Notes under the pieces: generated by a model
What the model saw: only the letters and a program-made list of their open reading frames with translations
What the model was told of the DNA's origin: nothing
Databases searched by the model: none
Source: Oscheius onirici
Taxonomy: Eukaryota > Nematoda > Chromadorea > Rhabditida > Rhabditidae
Assembly: GCA_932521025.1 (NCBI GenBank)
Contig: OW051468.1
Coordinates: 4,092,064 to 4,156,063 of the forward strand
Length of the DNA stretch: 64,000 nt
Direction of reading: 5' to 3'
Translations under genes and position numbers: made by a program
In this document: piece after piece, positions 30,806-47,154 of the stretch
Position numbering within the stretch: position 1 is the stretch's first letter
Layout: each line of letters begins with the position of its first letter

Positions 30806-32863
30806 TTAACAATAGGTATGAATACTGGAATGCATGCTGGCCGGAGGGGAATGACGACGAGTCGGAGATGTATAGGCATCAATTCGAGCCGGTTTTTCTG
30901 CTCGTTGATAGGTATTTCTTGTGAAGAGACAGTTTAATATGGCGCCGAACAGAAGACCGGCCGAGAAGAGGAACAAACTCCCGAATATTCCCACTAAAAC
31001 AGTTGTATTCAGTTATATTCACTTACTATTAGAAAATAGAGAGACAGGTTGAAGCTCCTTCTGAATGACCTGTGTCATGCAAGGTTCAGCCTTTTCACAA
31101 AGACAAGGAAGTGTCACTGGAGTCTTTTTGACTTCTGGTGCTGGTCGCGGACACTTCTCCCTTTGCTGTGTTAGATATTCTCTTCGACTGAAATATAGAT
31201 TTTGAAAGAGCCGTCTCGAAATTCCTACAAGAGGTTTTCCTCGACGGCCACACACTCGGCACCGTGGAGAATCCAAGCACACTGGGGGTCGCCCATCTCC
31301 AGACATGCTGAGCAGTTTGTGGTTGAATGACAACTAGTGGAAGGAGACTTGGTCACTCCTTCTTCAGAGAGCAAAAAGAGCGAAGTGGTCGTTTTCTGGT
31401 TAGCTAGTCGATCCTGTTTGAGCCAGAGATGTCGAGCAGGAGAGCTATGTGATAATGGTCGAAGAATGGCAACATGTCGGGCATCTTCTCGCCCAATAAC
31501 AATCTTCAACACCTGACCGGAAGTTGTTCCCAGATAGAAAATATCGTAATCCAGACCGGCCAAATCTGTCACATTATGTTGAACGGCCATCGAGACGACA
31601 TCTTCTTCGCCACTGTAGACGAAAATCGGACGACTCTTGATCTCTGAAAGAGAGTTTGTTTGCTGTAAAATAGCTTACTCTTTTGAATCAAAGGGTTTCC
31701 TCTCAAACTTCTTTGTAATCCGTCGTCTGTGGCTCGAGGACAAGAGCCGGACTTTGTGCTGAAGGGCGATGACAGTACAGACGACACCGTCGTTCTTGGA
31801 AAGATACAAATGGCTGAGAACCCAAGGCCGGCCAGCTGTGAGCGGAAGATTCCTGCGTAGACAGTAGAAGAACTGACGAGCGAAGTGAGTTGGTTGAACA
31901 GGAGGCTGTCATAGCCGTCTTGAGTGACGGAGCATTCCAGACGAGCCTTGACAAACGAACTCCATTCATCGGGGAAACTTCTGGTATTTTTACTATTGAT
32001 AAACAAAGACACAACTAACATGGCACCCGGATCATCTTTGCATACTCTCGCCACTCTGGTCACTCTTCTCAACCCGCATCCTTCCGCATCACTTGGCAGT
32101 TCACTGAAGAAGGCCAAAACTTCTTTGTCGTTCTCCTCCATTGCCACAAATTCGGCGCTGTCAAAGGCACTCTCTCCTCTTGCTGTCCTGATCGCCTTCT
32201 CCTTTTTTTTCATCGACCGTCTTAGAAGAATGGCATCAGCCGAAGTCGAGTATTCAGGGGCATTTGCGGTGAAAAGACGATCTTGACTGTTGACGAAGGG
32301 TGCTTTGACTGTCGGTGTAAAGGGACTGAGTCCTTCGCCGGGAAACGTATCCACATAGAGAGATCTCTCCCAACTGCCAGTATATTTTCGACACATTGGT
32401 CTTTGACCATGGGTACCACAGAGCACAAAACCATCTTGTGTTCGGTAGTAGGAACGAATAAAGTTGTCGCAGTTGCTCTGAAAGACATTTCTTTCCTTAT
32501 ATGTTCAGTCATACTGTAAGAATCATCCCACATTCGTGTCTCGTGGCATTGTTGGTTGGCCAAAATATGCTGTGTCGCATATTCACATCCCAGAGCGACA
32601 CGTTATAGGCCGCATTCCTAAAAAGTGAGAAATTTAGAAACTGAATTCCACTCACCTTCCTCCAAGTATGGCAAAGTTCGAGTTGAGATCGAGAATTACA
32701 AGTAGGTCATCCTTTGAAACTGTTAGAGTGCGAGACTCTGCAACAGCGGAACTTTTGATAAGGAAAGTATAATACCTTTTGATATGTCGACTGGATAGAT
32801 GCTATCAACTGAGGAGAACTTGAGTCCAAAAGTCGGAATTACGAGGAAGAGAAGAAAGCACAT
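30806..32863 (-). CDS. transmembrane semaphorin (class 1-like)
   Basis: Starts at 32863 with a signal peptide (MCFLLFLVIPTFG). The sema domain shows AAYNVSLWDVN, NNATRHECGMIL and SNCDNFIRSYY, then FVLCGTHGQRPMCRKYTGSW (the conserved C-G-T-x-A/G...P-x-C block) and LSPFTPTVKAPF. The PSI domain follows, with TNCSACLEMGDPQCAWI. After a cysteine-containing stalk comes one membrane span (GSLFLFSAGLLFGAILNCLF) and a short basic tail ending TYC. Semaphorins bind plexins and guide axons and epidermal cells; membrane forms without an Ig domain fit class 1. A degraded copy of the last exon lies at 26.5 kb. Confidence 0.88.
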
Positions 32864-34060
32864 GGCCACATTGGCCGGGACTTTCGCTCTATAAACGCTT
32901 TTTAGCTTGAACGTGGAACGGTGGTGAGTGTGGACTCGTTTGAAACAACACGGGGGCCAAGAGACCCATTATCGCCCCAGATCTCAGTGAGAGGCTTATT
33001 TTGGAACAGATTGGTGGGAAGCAATGAAGTGAGATCTTTTTGGTGAGTAGGATTGGTACAAAACAGCCCACGTCAACCGGAAAGAAGGCTACTGATTGCA
33101 TCTGATTTGGGCAGAAAGAGGAAATAAATGGCCCAAATTGTAGTTGCGAAGACTATTCGACCTTTTTAGTTTCGGAAACTTGAAGCTCAAAAGTTTCAGA
33201 AGTTGGGTCAGGGTTTTCTCGAAGGAATAATTGAGAATCGAAAAAATATTTTGAGTTCGATTGGAAATCTCGGTAAACCAAACAGACTAAAAAAAGCAAC
33301 TTGTTAAAACGAGTGTCCGACCCTTTTTCTCGATGTTTTGCAAAGTTTAATAGACTGGATAGTTTTGACATGACTTGACAAACACACTTTGGACTTGTAT
33401 TTCTAACCGAATGAAGTTGTTCGCTGTGAAGGTGAGTTACCTGTTTGGTGACTGTGCTTGAATTGTTTTGGTAATTATTCTTTTACTTGTCGCATCTAGT
33501 CTAACTTCAACTTCTATTAGACTTGTCACGAGTTTATCCTTTGAAAAAAGCCACACATTTTCAAAACGTTATCTGGGGATCTCATGTGTTGCACACGTCA
33601 CTAGCAAATTGTATAGTTAGGATAGAGGACAATGTGACAATTTGTAGAAAACGAATCTGAGATCAAAGCCCGCTGCCACCAACAATATTCGATACAATAG
33701 AACGATTGTTCAAGAACAGAGCAGACCAAAAGGGACCGAGGAGTTCATGTTACGCCAGGAGCAACAAAGATAAGACATCGATTGACAGGCCCCACTTCCA
33801 CATGTGTGAGTGTGTCAAGTGCAAAAAGCTGGATTTGACCGAGCACGAGTTGTAAAGTATGCCACGGGCTATTTTTCTTGATTGACGGATCTGAGAGCGT
33901 GATCCTCCCCTCCCCTTTCCAACAAACGAATACTAAGCCAGCGTGTTCTTTGGACACTCTGCTGGAACGGATAAACAGTTTTACTGCTCATCTTCTGCTT
34001 ACACAAAGACAATTGGTCAGGACAAGGATGTATTGGAATAAGTTATCACACAAAAAGTAA
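32864..34060. other. intergenic, semaphorin upstream region
   Basis: 1.2 kb between the semaphorin start and the EMC8/9 stop, both minus strand. Short open frames on both strands (for example 33745-33957) show no motif. It probably includes the semaphorin promoter. Confidence 0.4.
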
Positions 34061-34788
34061 TTAAAACTGGGAGCTGATCTCCTTGAGTTGAGCATTGACT
34101 TCAGTGTTGAAAAAGTCCATTTCTGGTTTGTCGAGGTGATTGTCCAAATCGGCCACACATCTGTGAATCTTTCTTTCGATGGCTCGAGCCAAAGTGCGAA
34201 GACAACTCGATTCGGGTGTCAGTCTGAATTAGATTTATTTCCGGTGAAAACAATTTCCTTACTGGACATCCTTCCACTGTTCTCCCTCCTTCACATAGGC
34301 AGACAGACAGTTTGAGGGACAGTCCGGATTCAGTTGCCAGTTGATAACCTGAATCTGAATGGAACTGAATATAACTTGATAACCTGAATCATTAGAGGAG
34401 CTGTACCATTGTTCAATGAGATTCTTTCAGCAAGACGAGCCGCGTACGGACTGAGACTGAAACGAGAATTTTCATTAATCTTAGAAAAAACGAAACCTTT
34501 TATCCTGGTAGTTGGGATTGGCAAAGTAGGCTCCAATAATGTTCTTTGTCTGGACACTGGTCAAGGTGAGAGCAAGTTCAAAAGCCGGAGCCATCGGATG
34601 AGTTTCGTGAGTTACTGGTACAATAGAACTTATCTGAAGACGTTCTTTAGAATTTCTTGAGAGAACACTACCTTGATTCCCTTGGCATCCTTCGTCCCGA
34701 TGAGAATTCCAAAAACGCCTTTGGCCGGATACTTGAGTGAGTGGAGCACGATTCCAGAGTAGGGAGCAGCGTCTACAGTCACGATCAT
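34061..34788 (-). CDS. EMC8: ER membrane protein complex subunit 8/9
   Basis: Begins MIVTVDAAPYSGIVLHSLKY, like EMC8/9 'A..K..LHA.+YP', then KGVFGILIGTKDAKG, THETHPMAPAFELALT, GAYFANPNYQD, and ends with the WKDVQ and SCLRTLARAIERKIHRCVAD segments plus FDNHLDKPEMDFFNTEVNAQ. This is the inactive MPN-type subunit of the EMC, which inserts tail-anchored and multispan proteins into the ER membrane. The ATG directly follows a TTCAG acceptor and lies 101 bp after the stop of the ANKRD11/12-like gene, pointing to a shared operon. Confidence 0.87.
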
Positions 34789-34889
34789 CTGAACATTTTT
34801 AAATTCTGTGGGCTGACAATGAGAAAATAAGGGTTAAAGACCAATTAGTTTTGTGCAGAGATACTCGTAATAGTTTATTTTCAGACGAA

Positions 34890-37800
34890 TTATGAAAACT
34901 GAAGACGTAGTTCCTCCACATGTACCCTTGGAACAAGCTCGGTCAGCAATCTGTTCATAACTTCTTCCGAAAAACTCCGACGACGGAACAGAACCCGCCA
35001 TTCTTCTCGCTTAAATTATTTTTATCAGATAATAAAAAAAAAGAAAAAAGAACCTGCATAGAATGAAGAACATCCGAGTCCATTTTGTGTTCTCGGAAGA
35101 GTTTTCGAACTCCTTTGCTCACTTTGGAATCAAAAGCTTCGCGATCAATTTGCGGCGCCTGTTGAATTGGGACATCAAGAATGAGGGGACTGAAATGTTC
35201 TTTGTGTATTGACAGTAGAAATAAACAAACTTTAGAATCTCCGTCTCTCTGAAGATTCGAACAGCCGACATCTGAGGGGCCGTCCCGTTTTTCCTCCTCT
35301 CCATTCTAATATATTCTTGTTCGTAAGTCAATTGGAGTCTCGTCCTTGCCAGCTTCATTTTCTGCTCCAACTGACGTCTCTTCTGATCCTGATCATTAAA
35401 AACTTCGAATGTCTGACCGTCAGAAACGAGCTCATTTGGCAGATGCGGGTATTTCTAAATGCTCATAAATAAGTTTTGATTTAAAATGACGAACAGTTTC
35501 CTTCTGATCACCGTAGATTCTGTCAATAACCAATGAACGAAGGTCTGAACATAGAAATAAATTTCTGTACTGTCCATCAGCTTTCTTCCCATTCTCTTCG
35601 TCCTTCTTACAATCTTCGATCCATCTCTGTTCAATCTTCTTCTTCAGAGCAAAAGTTCCCTTGTATGGAGGCAAGTACAATATTTTCTGTCCTTCGGTCA
35701 AAGTCTCTGGATTCGGAGTGACTTGTCTTTCCATCAATCTCATAGGCTGATACTCGTCAAAAGTCTCTTCGACAATTGGATCTTGTGCCACTCTGAGTCG
35801 TTTCTTCTTTCCAGAAAAACTTTCACCGTCATCGAGGCCTCGTCCAGTCTGTCGAACTTTGCTTCTTGTAATCCGCTGCTCATCCCCGTCTGCTCCCCTC
35901 TTTCCGGTCTTTCCTCGAGCGCCCAGATTTTTGCCCTTTCCATAAGTGGAAACGGGCTCATCCTCCTCGGAAAGATGCTTATTTTGACCAGCAAAGGAGA
36001 TTCGAAGGATTGGAACCTTTTTCGTCACACGAGTGGAATCTTCTTCCTCATCGGGCTCATAGTCTGCAAATGTTTTAGTGATACAAACATCTGGACTCAC
36101 AGCTGTGAGTTTCGTCCGGATCAAAGCGGCTCTTTTTCGACGAGGGTCCAGCAGACATTTCTCTTTCGTCGTTTGGTCCTTCCTGCAAATTATAATTCAG
36201 TTTCGGAAATTCATTAAAGTACCTCGGAATCGGGAGTGTCTCTGAAAGTGTACGGATCCTCGCTCATCGAGAGATCTGCTGTCTCTGAAGTTAGCTCTGC
36301 CATGCGCCCGGCAACGCGGCCGCCACGTCGTCCGCCACGGCCACCACGACTGAAATCGTTCATTGAATTTGATACAAAACAATGAACTGACGTCGATTTT
36401 TTGGCCGAAGTGACAGGAGTAGATGTGCCGCTTGCTGAACGTCCTCCTCGCCCTCTTCCTCTTGTAGACTTCTTTTTCAAACTGGCAATCTTTTCTTCTC
36501 GTGTCCTGTCATCTTCTTCCACAAAATCATAAGCAGCCGTATCACGAGAAACCGATTCATCTCTCGGATGTTCTGGAGAGGCACTGGGAGAACTCTGCCC
36601 GTCTTTGATCGGTGTGACAGCTCGGGAAGATGTTGCCGAAGACTGTTCAGACATTTCCAGATCATTTTCCAAGCCACTTGAAAGTGGTGCCACAGTTAGG
36701 ATGGAATTTGTAGGCTGGGGAGCGTATACTGAAGGAGTCGCAGATGTCTAAATATTAGCGTTAAAAGATTTTAATTGAAAAATACCTGAAGCATTGGCTC
36801 GCTTTTGTCGATTAAAGTCGGCGCCTGTTCGGTATTCAATTGAGGATCAATCGATACTGTCAGAACGGGAGCTGGAAGCAACTGAAAACAAGCGTCGTGT
36901 AAACTGTTTAGATGATTCACTGTTTTCCATTCGATTTTCTGGTAAAGTTTTTTTCTGCAGTAAGTTTACTGTTTCTATTTGACCAACTGTTTCGTACCCG
37001 AGAAACGTTCTCATCCAAATAGTATTCCCTCCTGCTATTGTTGTATCAAAACTCATAAATGTCACCGCAATCAATTACCCGAAAAACTTCCGTCAAAACA
37101 AGCCTAATCCGCTACAATCACTGACCGTTTCTATTGTCATTTGTTCCTGCACTGGTGGCTGCAAGACGTGATGCTCTTCGCGAACAAGTTCCTGCACCGG
37201 AGATGGTTGCCTAGAGATGCTCCTCGATCGAGGACACTCCTAGAATACGGTAATTTGAAAAAGTATAATTGGACTGACTTCCGGCTGCGAGGTACTCATT
37301 AGCAGAGCTACAATCTCCGAATCTGTGGCCGAATCAATTGGCAGCCGACCGTCTTTGGTCCGGAGAGTACGGTCAGCGTTGTGACGAAGCAGGAGCCAGA
37401 CAATCTGAAAAACGAACTCCCATACAGTATTGGCATTTCAGTCATACTCGAATGTCGTTGTTGGCTACAGCGTCGTGGAGCGGAGTCTCACCGTCTTCGG
37501 CAGCTTTGTTGACGTCAGCACCGTGTCTGAAAAGATCTGATCTTCTGTGCTGTATAGTACGGGAAAGAGGGTACAATGAGAGAGAGGAGGTGTCCAGACA
37601 GGCCAGAGGACCGCCGCGAGGCAGAGACGCAGTAAGCCATTATGTACAGACGGAGGGATGCCAGACTAGAAACTGGAGAAAAAAAGATATAAATTAGAGG
37701 GAAGAAAGCTGGTAAACACGCGAGATTGATGGCAAATGTTTCTGTAATTGTTTTCCTGTGAGGAGATAATTGTCTCAATTTTCATTAGACTCAAAATCTC

Positions 37801-38400
37801 GTATCATTTTGAAAAAAAATACAAACTCACTCTATCAGAAGTTTCGCAGTGTCGAAAGCCCGATGACTACAGGCCTCGTGAAGCGGTGTCCAGCCAGCAT
37901 AATCGGCGCAGTTTACTTCAGCTCCTGAAATTCGTTCTCTTCTCCAATAGTTCCTTTCTAACAAACCTTGTTGAATCAGTTCGAGACATTGACTTGTAGC
38001 TCCTGGCTTTCTCGAGAGAACATGTAATCTCGTCTCGCCTCTATCGCTTTTCTTGTGAATCTAAAGAACAGTTCTTTTTCTATCTTCCCCATATTCTTAC
38101 TCTAGATATGCGTTTCCTCGACGGTGTCGATGGTCTCTCGCTGTCAGTCGATCCTCCGGGTGAAGGCTGCTCCATCTGGTTGATCAAGGCTAACTGTTGT
38201 CTCACAGACATCGGAAGTTTCCCAACGTTTGGGGAAGACGATCTGGAGAATATTCTGTATTTGAACCGGACAGTGAAAAACCTGCTCAAGTCGTCCGGAG
38301 TGATTCGTATCTTGATTGGCTCTAACGGTTTCGGTTGATCGGCTTCTTTGGACTCATCAACAGGATGGAACATCGCAGTCGGCCATTCACTGATAATCAA
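34890..38400 (-). CDS. ANKRD11/ANKRD12-like ankyrin-repeat transcription cofactor
   Basis: About 14 exons. The N-terminal region (near 38.3 kb) is Ser/Pro-rich. HKKSDRGETRLHVLSRK opens the ankyrin block, then AEVNCADYAGWTPLHEACSH, RHGADVNKAAEDGETPLHDA and LLRHNADRTLRTKDGRLPID, the same order as in ANKRD11/12. A disordered middle with RG-rich (RGRGRGGRS) and acidic tracts follows, with PILRISFAGQNK and NPETLTEGQKILYLPPYKG. The C-terminal block RLQLTYEQEYIRMERRKNG...REEWRVLFRRRSF recalls the conserved C-terminus of ANKRD11/12. Those proteins bind p160 coactivators and histone deacetylases. It is much shorter than the vertebrate proteins (about 2,000-2,700 aa). Confidence 0.68.
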
Positions 38401-38685
38401 TTTATAACTTGTTTCCCGATTAAATTCAAAAAGAAAATGCTAAATAAAGTATGAGAGTAGAGATGGTCGCAAACCGTTGAGTTATTCATATGACGATAGG
38501 AATAAAACTTTATTCGTTTGTACCAGTAGTCAAAAAAGGAGAAGTCATGTAGAAACAGGAAAATTGGCACTCCCGCAGGGGCTTCGTCAGTATTATGCAC
38601 ACTCGTAAGGACTAAACAAGCTATACAGAAAAGTACCATTGGTTCATAGGAGGAAAAGCACCGGAAGAAAAGGAAAGCATAAAAA

Positions 38686-41298
38686 CTAGTCAATGGTTTC
38701 TTCAGTACCCATCGTCGTTTTCCAGTCACTCGAAATCTGGAGTTCGTAGCGGATTTCGGCGAAACACTCGAAGAGGAAATCACACTGAAACGAGGTGAGA
38801 AAATTCGTAGGGAAAGAAACATACGTAATGTCCGTGCAGTGTGACAACTTTCGACTTTTTGCCTTCTTTCTTGTACTCGAGTTGGAACGAACTGCCATCT
38901 TCTGTCTTCTTGAATTGGGTCACAGATTCCCATTCTACAGAGACTTCAGACTTCTGAAAGGAGTATGATTCGAGAGAAAACGATCAAAAATATTCGAGGA
39001 TTCCTTTTTCTTACAATTAGTTATGAATCTCGACTGGCTATTTCAAGGGGAAGCTTCTTATGAAGCTGTGAGGAATAATCGAATTCTTGAAGAGTTTTGA
39101 TCTATGTTTTAGCCTACTCTGGTGATCAACGTTAGTCGGTTCTGTACGAAAACAGTCTGACGAATCAATTTTCATTCTCTGCAGTTTTCTAAGCTATTTT
39201 TGTCCGTACCTCATCATCATCTCAAATCGCAACTGCTCTTTTTTCAAGTTCTTGACTCGTAAACCCTACATTATCTAATTCTCAAACAACTACAAACCTC
39301 CTCTCCGCTCTGCGACACCATCAGAATCGAGTCCGGTCTTAGGATAACCGTAACTTCGCCCTCTTGATTGGAATGAATATATCGGAATGTCGGGAATACC
39401 AGATTGTTGTAGTCGGACATAGAACGCACATTCTCCAGGAACTGAATATTCGAAAATGGGAGAAATAGAATGAACTGAACCTGTTCCTCGTTGTTTTCAG
39501 TCTGCAGAGCCTTCAACTGGTACGTTTTCTTGTCTGCATTCAGTTTGCCCTGAATTCCTTCTTTACCGAAGAAAAAGTTAACGATTAAAACCTTTGTCGT
39601 ATCAGAAACAGCCTGTAGATATGCCAATTTTTGGAAGAATGGGTCCCGTTTGCACAACTTTCTGTCCAAGTCAATGTTGAAAACCCATTTTTTGAGAATA
39701 AGACAAGACGACGTTGCGGAAGAGTAGTTCTGAATGTACAATTGGTGGGGAGTGTCTTGTTCCGACAGTTTTCTTTCTGAAACAATGTTTGTTTTTCTCT
39801 TTTCATATCTCACCAAAGTTTCCATCCATAATCTCAAAAATGGCACAAGCTGCTGCTACCTCTCTGGACATGTTCAGCTTTCTCTGAACAGCCGCATAGA
39901 GTTGGGAGGTCGAAGAGTGGCGTCGGATTCCGACAGAAATTGGATTGTAGTCAGGGAGGAGGACACGGACCTCAACCTCATAATGGGGGTCGCAGTCCAT
40001 CATGAACTCCTGAGATGGTTTTATTTTGAAAGCAGTTTAATAAGAACCTGAACAATATCCGAATCAGCAATAACTCTCACTGAACATATCCTCTCCAAGT
40101 ATTGTTCGAGGCCTCTGAAATACGAATCTTTAGAAGAAGACAAAAGACTAGCCAGTGTCGTTCACAAACTTCTCCTCGACAACAAGTTTTAACACGGCAG
40201 ATAGAATTATCTACGCCAAAAGATTGAGTTTATTGCTTCCTTTGTTTGTTTTCTATGTGTCTTAAATTTGGTAAGCTAAGCTATCCGGTCTAATTCCCTT
40301 TGGTCAAATCAGTAGGTTCTGTCACTCTGGCTGCTTCTTTTGTTCTGAATACTTTCGCAGAGAAAAGTTGGTTTCTGGTCTACTGTTTCAGTCACAAAGT
40401 TTCTCCTGCGCCGCTCAATATTTTCCCAGCTGTAAAAGGTTTCAGCGACAAAAAGGCATTTACACTCCCACCTGCGTCGAGTGTCCAATTGCTGTTGAGA
40501 GAGCACGAAAGGCCATTTGCCGGGAAGTTTAGGGAAACAGAAGTCGACGAATTCGCGACGGAGCACCGAGTTCAGCTCGACAAACTCGCTGTACCGTCTG
40601 GCTCCCAGATGTCGCCCGGCCATGTAAATGTCGAAAACCTGAGAAAATATTAATGGTAAATACTAAAAGATACCACATATTTCTCGAGTCCGTCATGAAG
40701 AGTTCGATACGAGGGAACAGTCAACGGAAGGGATCGGCTCTCAGAGTAGTCGTGTCGATAGGGGAAGAAACTCTCTTCTCCGTAGTCAAACCTACAGTTC
40801 TCATTAAAAATAACAAGAAAATGAATCAAAATACCGGTCGATATCCGCGTCACTGACAGAAATGACGACCATAGTGAGACAGTCTCCACCATTTTTTATC
40901 AGTTCAACCACTTGACGATGTGTGGCGCCTTCTACATTCTCCCCATTTCTGAAATATAAAGTTTCTCTATCCTTTCCAACAAACCTACACTTCCAGAATC
41001 CTATCACCGCGTCGAAGTTTCGCCTTTTCTGCTGCTCCGCCGGTCAAAACGGCGCTCACGTGCTGAAGAGGCGCATAGAGCTCTCCGTTGAGACTCCGTA
41101 GCTGTCCTCCTTCACTAATTTGACCTTTTACATTGAATCCGAAGCCTGAAAAGAGACTAAAAGATACTCTTTTCCGCTACCTGTATGTGATTTCTGAATT
41201 TTTACCATATGCGGTTTCGGATCGTAAAAACGTCTGGAACTTGAGGGTCGAGGGGGCGCCTCCTCCCCAAGAGAATCGTCACTGTCACCGTAGACCAT
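38686..41298 (-). CDS. SNX27: sorting nexin 27 (PDZ-PX-FERM)
   Basis: Start at 41298 ([15 protein letters not shown]). The PDZ domain has [40 protein letters not shown] and [16 protein letters not shown]. The PX domain has [18 protein letters not shown] and [20 protein letters not shown]. The FERM-like part has [39 protein letters not shown] and, at the end, [19 protein letters not shown]. This domain order is unique to SNX27. SNX27 links PDZ-ligand cargo to retromer for recycling from endosomes; the PX domain binds PI3P. Confidence 0.95.
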
Positions 41299-41954
41299 TC
41301 TAGAATTTTATCTCCCTGATTTTTTAAAGAAAAGGATATTGAAAGTCTGGAGACAATTGCATAATTTGTTTCAATTGAATTCCGATCCATCGCTCATTGT
41401 CAGGTTAGTCTCCTGTTTCGCCAGAAAAAGAGACGAAAACAATTGAGAACAAATTGAAGAGAGGCAGATTAGTGGCTAGCGAATTGATGTAAACGGCCCA
41501 AAGTGGATTATTGGACTTTTTGGCCAGTAAAGCTCGCCGTCTACGATTAGGGCAACCGCTTGCGAGCAGTAAACGTGCCCTGTATTTGGAATCTGACAGC
41601 TTCCTATTTCTCCTTTTCTTTTTAGTGCTTGTTATTTGTTTTTGTTGTTCACGATTAAGAAAGACCAAAAAAATACAGCATCCTCCCGATTCAAAAGCTT
41701 CAAACTTGCTTTAGTTTTCATCTTCCATATGTTTCTCCCATCTTTTTTTTCTCTAAAAGCAAATTACTGAATTATTTACATAACGTATATTATACTTGGG
41801 CACAAGCCGAAATTTTTTTGGCTCGAGAGGCATGGTCGAGCCGAGCCGGCTCGACAACTGGTCCGGCCTCCAAGCCAAAAATTTCAAAACAAAGTTTTTT
41901 TTTTCAAATTCCCCGAAGTGCCTGATAACTTCTTCTGAAGGTAGTTTTAGTCAA
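41299..41954. other. intergenic, no recognised gene
   Basis: Upstream of SNX27. Only short frames without motifs; a local gagccgagccggctcg palindrome lies at about 41838. Confidence 0.4.
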
Positions 41955-42880
41955 CAGGGTTGGGCGAGCGCTCGCGCTCGCATGAGAGCACAAAGTTTGA
42001 AAATGCTCGCGCTCGCGGTGCGAGCAGAGCTGTTCGCCTTCGCAGCACACAGTTCGCCGAGTTCGGCACTTTAAAGGACTGCTCGTTGCAATCGGTCTCG
42101 ACATGATTTTGAAATCGTGTCGAGACACGAGCGCGGGAGGACGAAATTTCGGCTAAATTCAAATTACCGCCGAGTTTGGAGCGCGCGGAAAGACGATAAT
42201 TCAAAATTTGGCTTGAAAACGGAAAAAACCCCGGGTGACACGCTTTCTCGAACACCCGATTGTATTTTTTCACATGTTCGGTCTTATATTTTCGGCCGTA
42301 CCATGTTCCCGGTAGTTATGTTTTTTTCAGAGTCATTACATGAAAAATGGCCAAGTTATGACGTATTTTCTGTTTTTCACTGGGATTAGAAGACCAAATA
42401 CCAAGTGCCAAAACACACCTACACAGTTTTGTGCTCTTTCTATTGAAACTGAGAACGAAAGAAATGGTTGCGTAGTTTTCTCAAAAACGTGTCACCCAGG
42501 ACGAAAGTAATTTTGTCCAACATTTGAATTGCGCGGCGAACTGTGAGCAACCTGCGAGCAGTGGGTCCCACACCGATCTAATAAAAACGCGGTAGATTTT
42601 GAAAAATGTCTCCAATTTTGCTTATCCTTTATCGTTTTTTTAAATTTTTTTCCGATTTTTTTCGGTCGTTTTGGTATCAAAACGCTCCAAATAGGATATT
42701 CTACAATAATAAATGAAAATAAGATCAAAAAATATCGAAAAAGATTAATAAAAATCGAAAAAGTCAAATTTCCATATTTCGAAAAATGCTCGCGCTCGCA
42801 TGCGAGCAAAAAATCTGCTCGCGCTAAAATTGAGAGGTCTGCTCGCGCTCGCACAAAAAATCGCTGCTCGCCCAACCCTG
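41955..42880. mobile_element. 926-bp element with CAGGGTTGGGCGAGC terminal inverted repeats
   Basis: Both ends carry the perfect 15-bp inverted repeat cagggttgggcgagc / gctcgcccaaccctg, continuing into gctcgcgctcgca words at both sides. CAGGG...CCCTG ends are common in hAT elements. The 8-bp flanks (ttagtcaa and atttgggc) do not match, so the insertion is old or one flank was lost. The interior has no transposase-like frame. Confidence 0.8.
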
Positions 42881-43050
42881 ATTTGGGCAGTGTTCATCGA
42901 GGAAAAATAGAAAAAAAAGAGAAAAACTGAAGAAAACAACGCTAAAAACTAAAAAAAATTAGAGCGGATTCTAAGTACACTATTTTTGCTGCACATGTCT
43001 TTCACTCTCTTTTCTTACTTTTTTTTGCTCTTAAAGCTATATTTTAGGCG

Positions 43051-43652
43051 ATGAACCGTCTATTGGCTGTGAGTCGACTGCCAATCGCCTGCGTCCGTTC
43101 CACTTCCCAGATCATCAAGGGCCCGAAGGCTGGCGTCGCTGGTGTCAAGCAGCAGTACGACAAAGTCACTCACACAGGACAGGTTACATTTTTTTCTAAA
43201 ATTATAATCGAATTCGATAAAATCAAGCTAAAAAGACCAAAAGTTCCATTTTGCATGACACAGTTGAAAAGAAGTATGAAAATAATTGAAAAAGAAAACA
43301 TGTTTGAGGCTTGGGATGAGGCCGACTATCGACTCCAGCGATTTGACACAGCTCCGAAACAAGTCAACCCCAATGTGGCCATGAATCTGATCGCCGAGAA
43401 ACCTGCACAAGACTGTGGACACGAACGCATCGTTTCTTGTGATGGCGGACATCCGGCTCTTGGACATCCTCGCGTTTTTATCAATTTGGTTCGTGCTTCT
43501 TTTCTTTATAAATTTCTAGCCCAATTCAAACTGAAACAATTGAATTTCAGGACAAGCCCGGTGTTCACGCGTGCGGATACTGTGGAAACCGTTTCTTCAA
43601 CTCGCACGTAACCAAAGGTGACGATCTCATGATCGAGCATCTGAACTGCTAG
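43051..43652 (+). CDS. NDUFS6: NADH dehydrogenase iron-sulfur protein 6 (complex I, 13 kDa)
   Basis: Exon 1 begins at 43051 with a mitochondrial presequence (MNRLLAVSRLPIACVRSTSQ) and reaches KVTHTGQ. Exon 2 holds WDEADYRLQRFD and MNLIAEKPAQDCGHERIVSC, then GGHPALGHPRVFINL. Exon 3 holds DKPGVHACGYCGNRFF. The His/Cys set (C...H...C..C) is the zinc site of this peripheral-arm complex I subunit. The 5' border of exon 2 is uncertain (acceptor at 43260 or nearer 43304). Three loci in the window carry this sequence; only this one is complete. It ends 57 bp from the convergent PRPF4B stop. Confidence 0.93.
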
Positions 43653-43709
43653 AAAAGACTTTTGTGTGTAATAGATCCAGAAAATAAACAATTTATGTAT
43701 CGACATAGT

Positions 43710-47154
<3,445 letters not shown>

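Noticed and set aside
43051-43611. Read-through of NDUFS6 across both introns as one 186-codon frame
   Set aside because: The frame stays open through the introns by chance; conserved blocks and GT/AG signals show the three-exon form.
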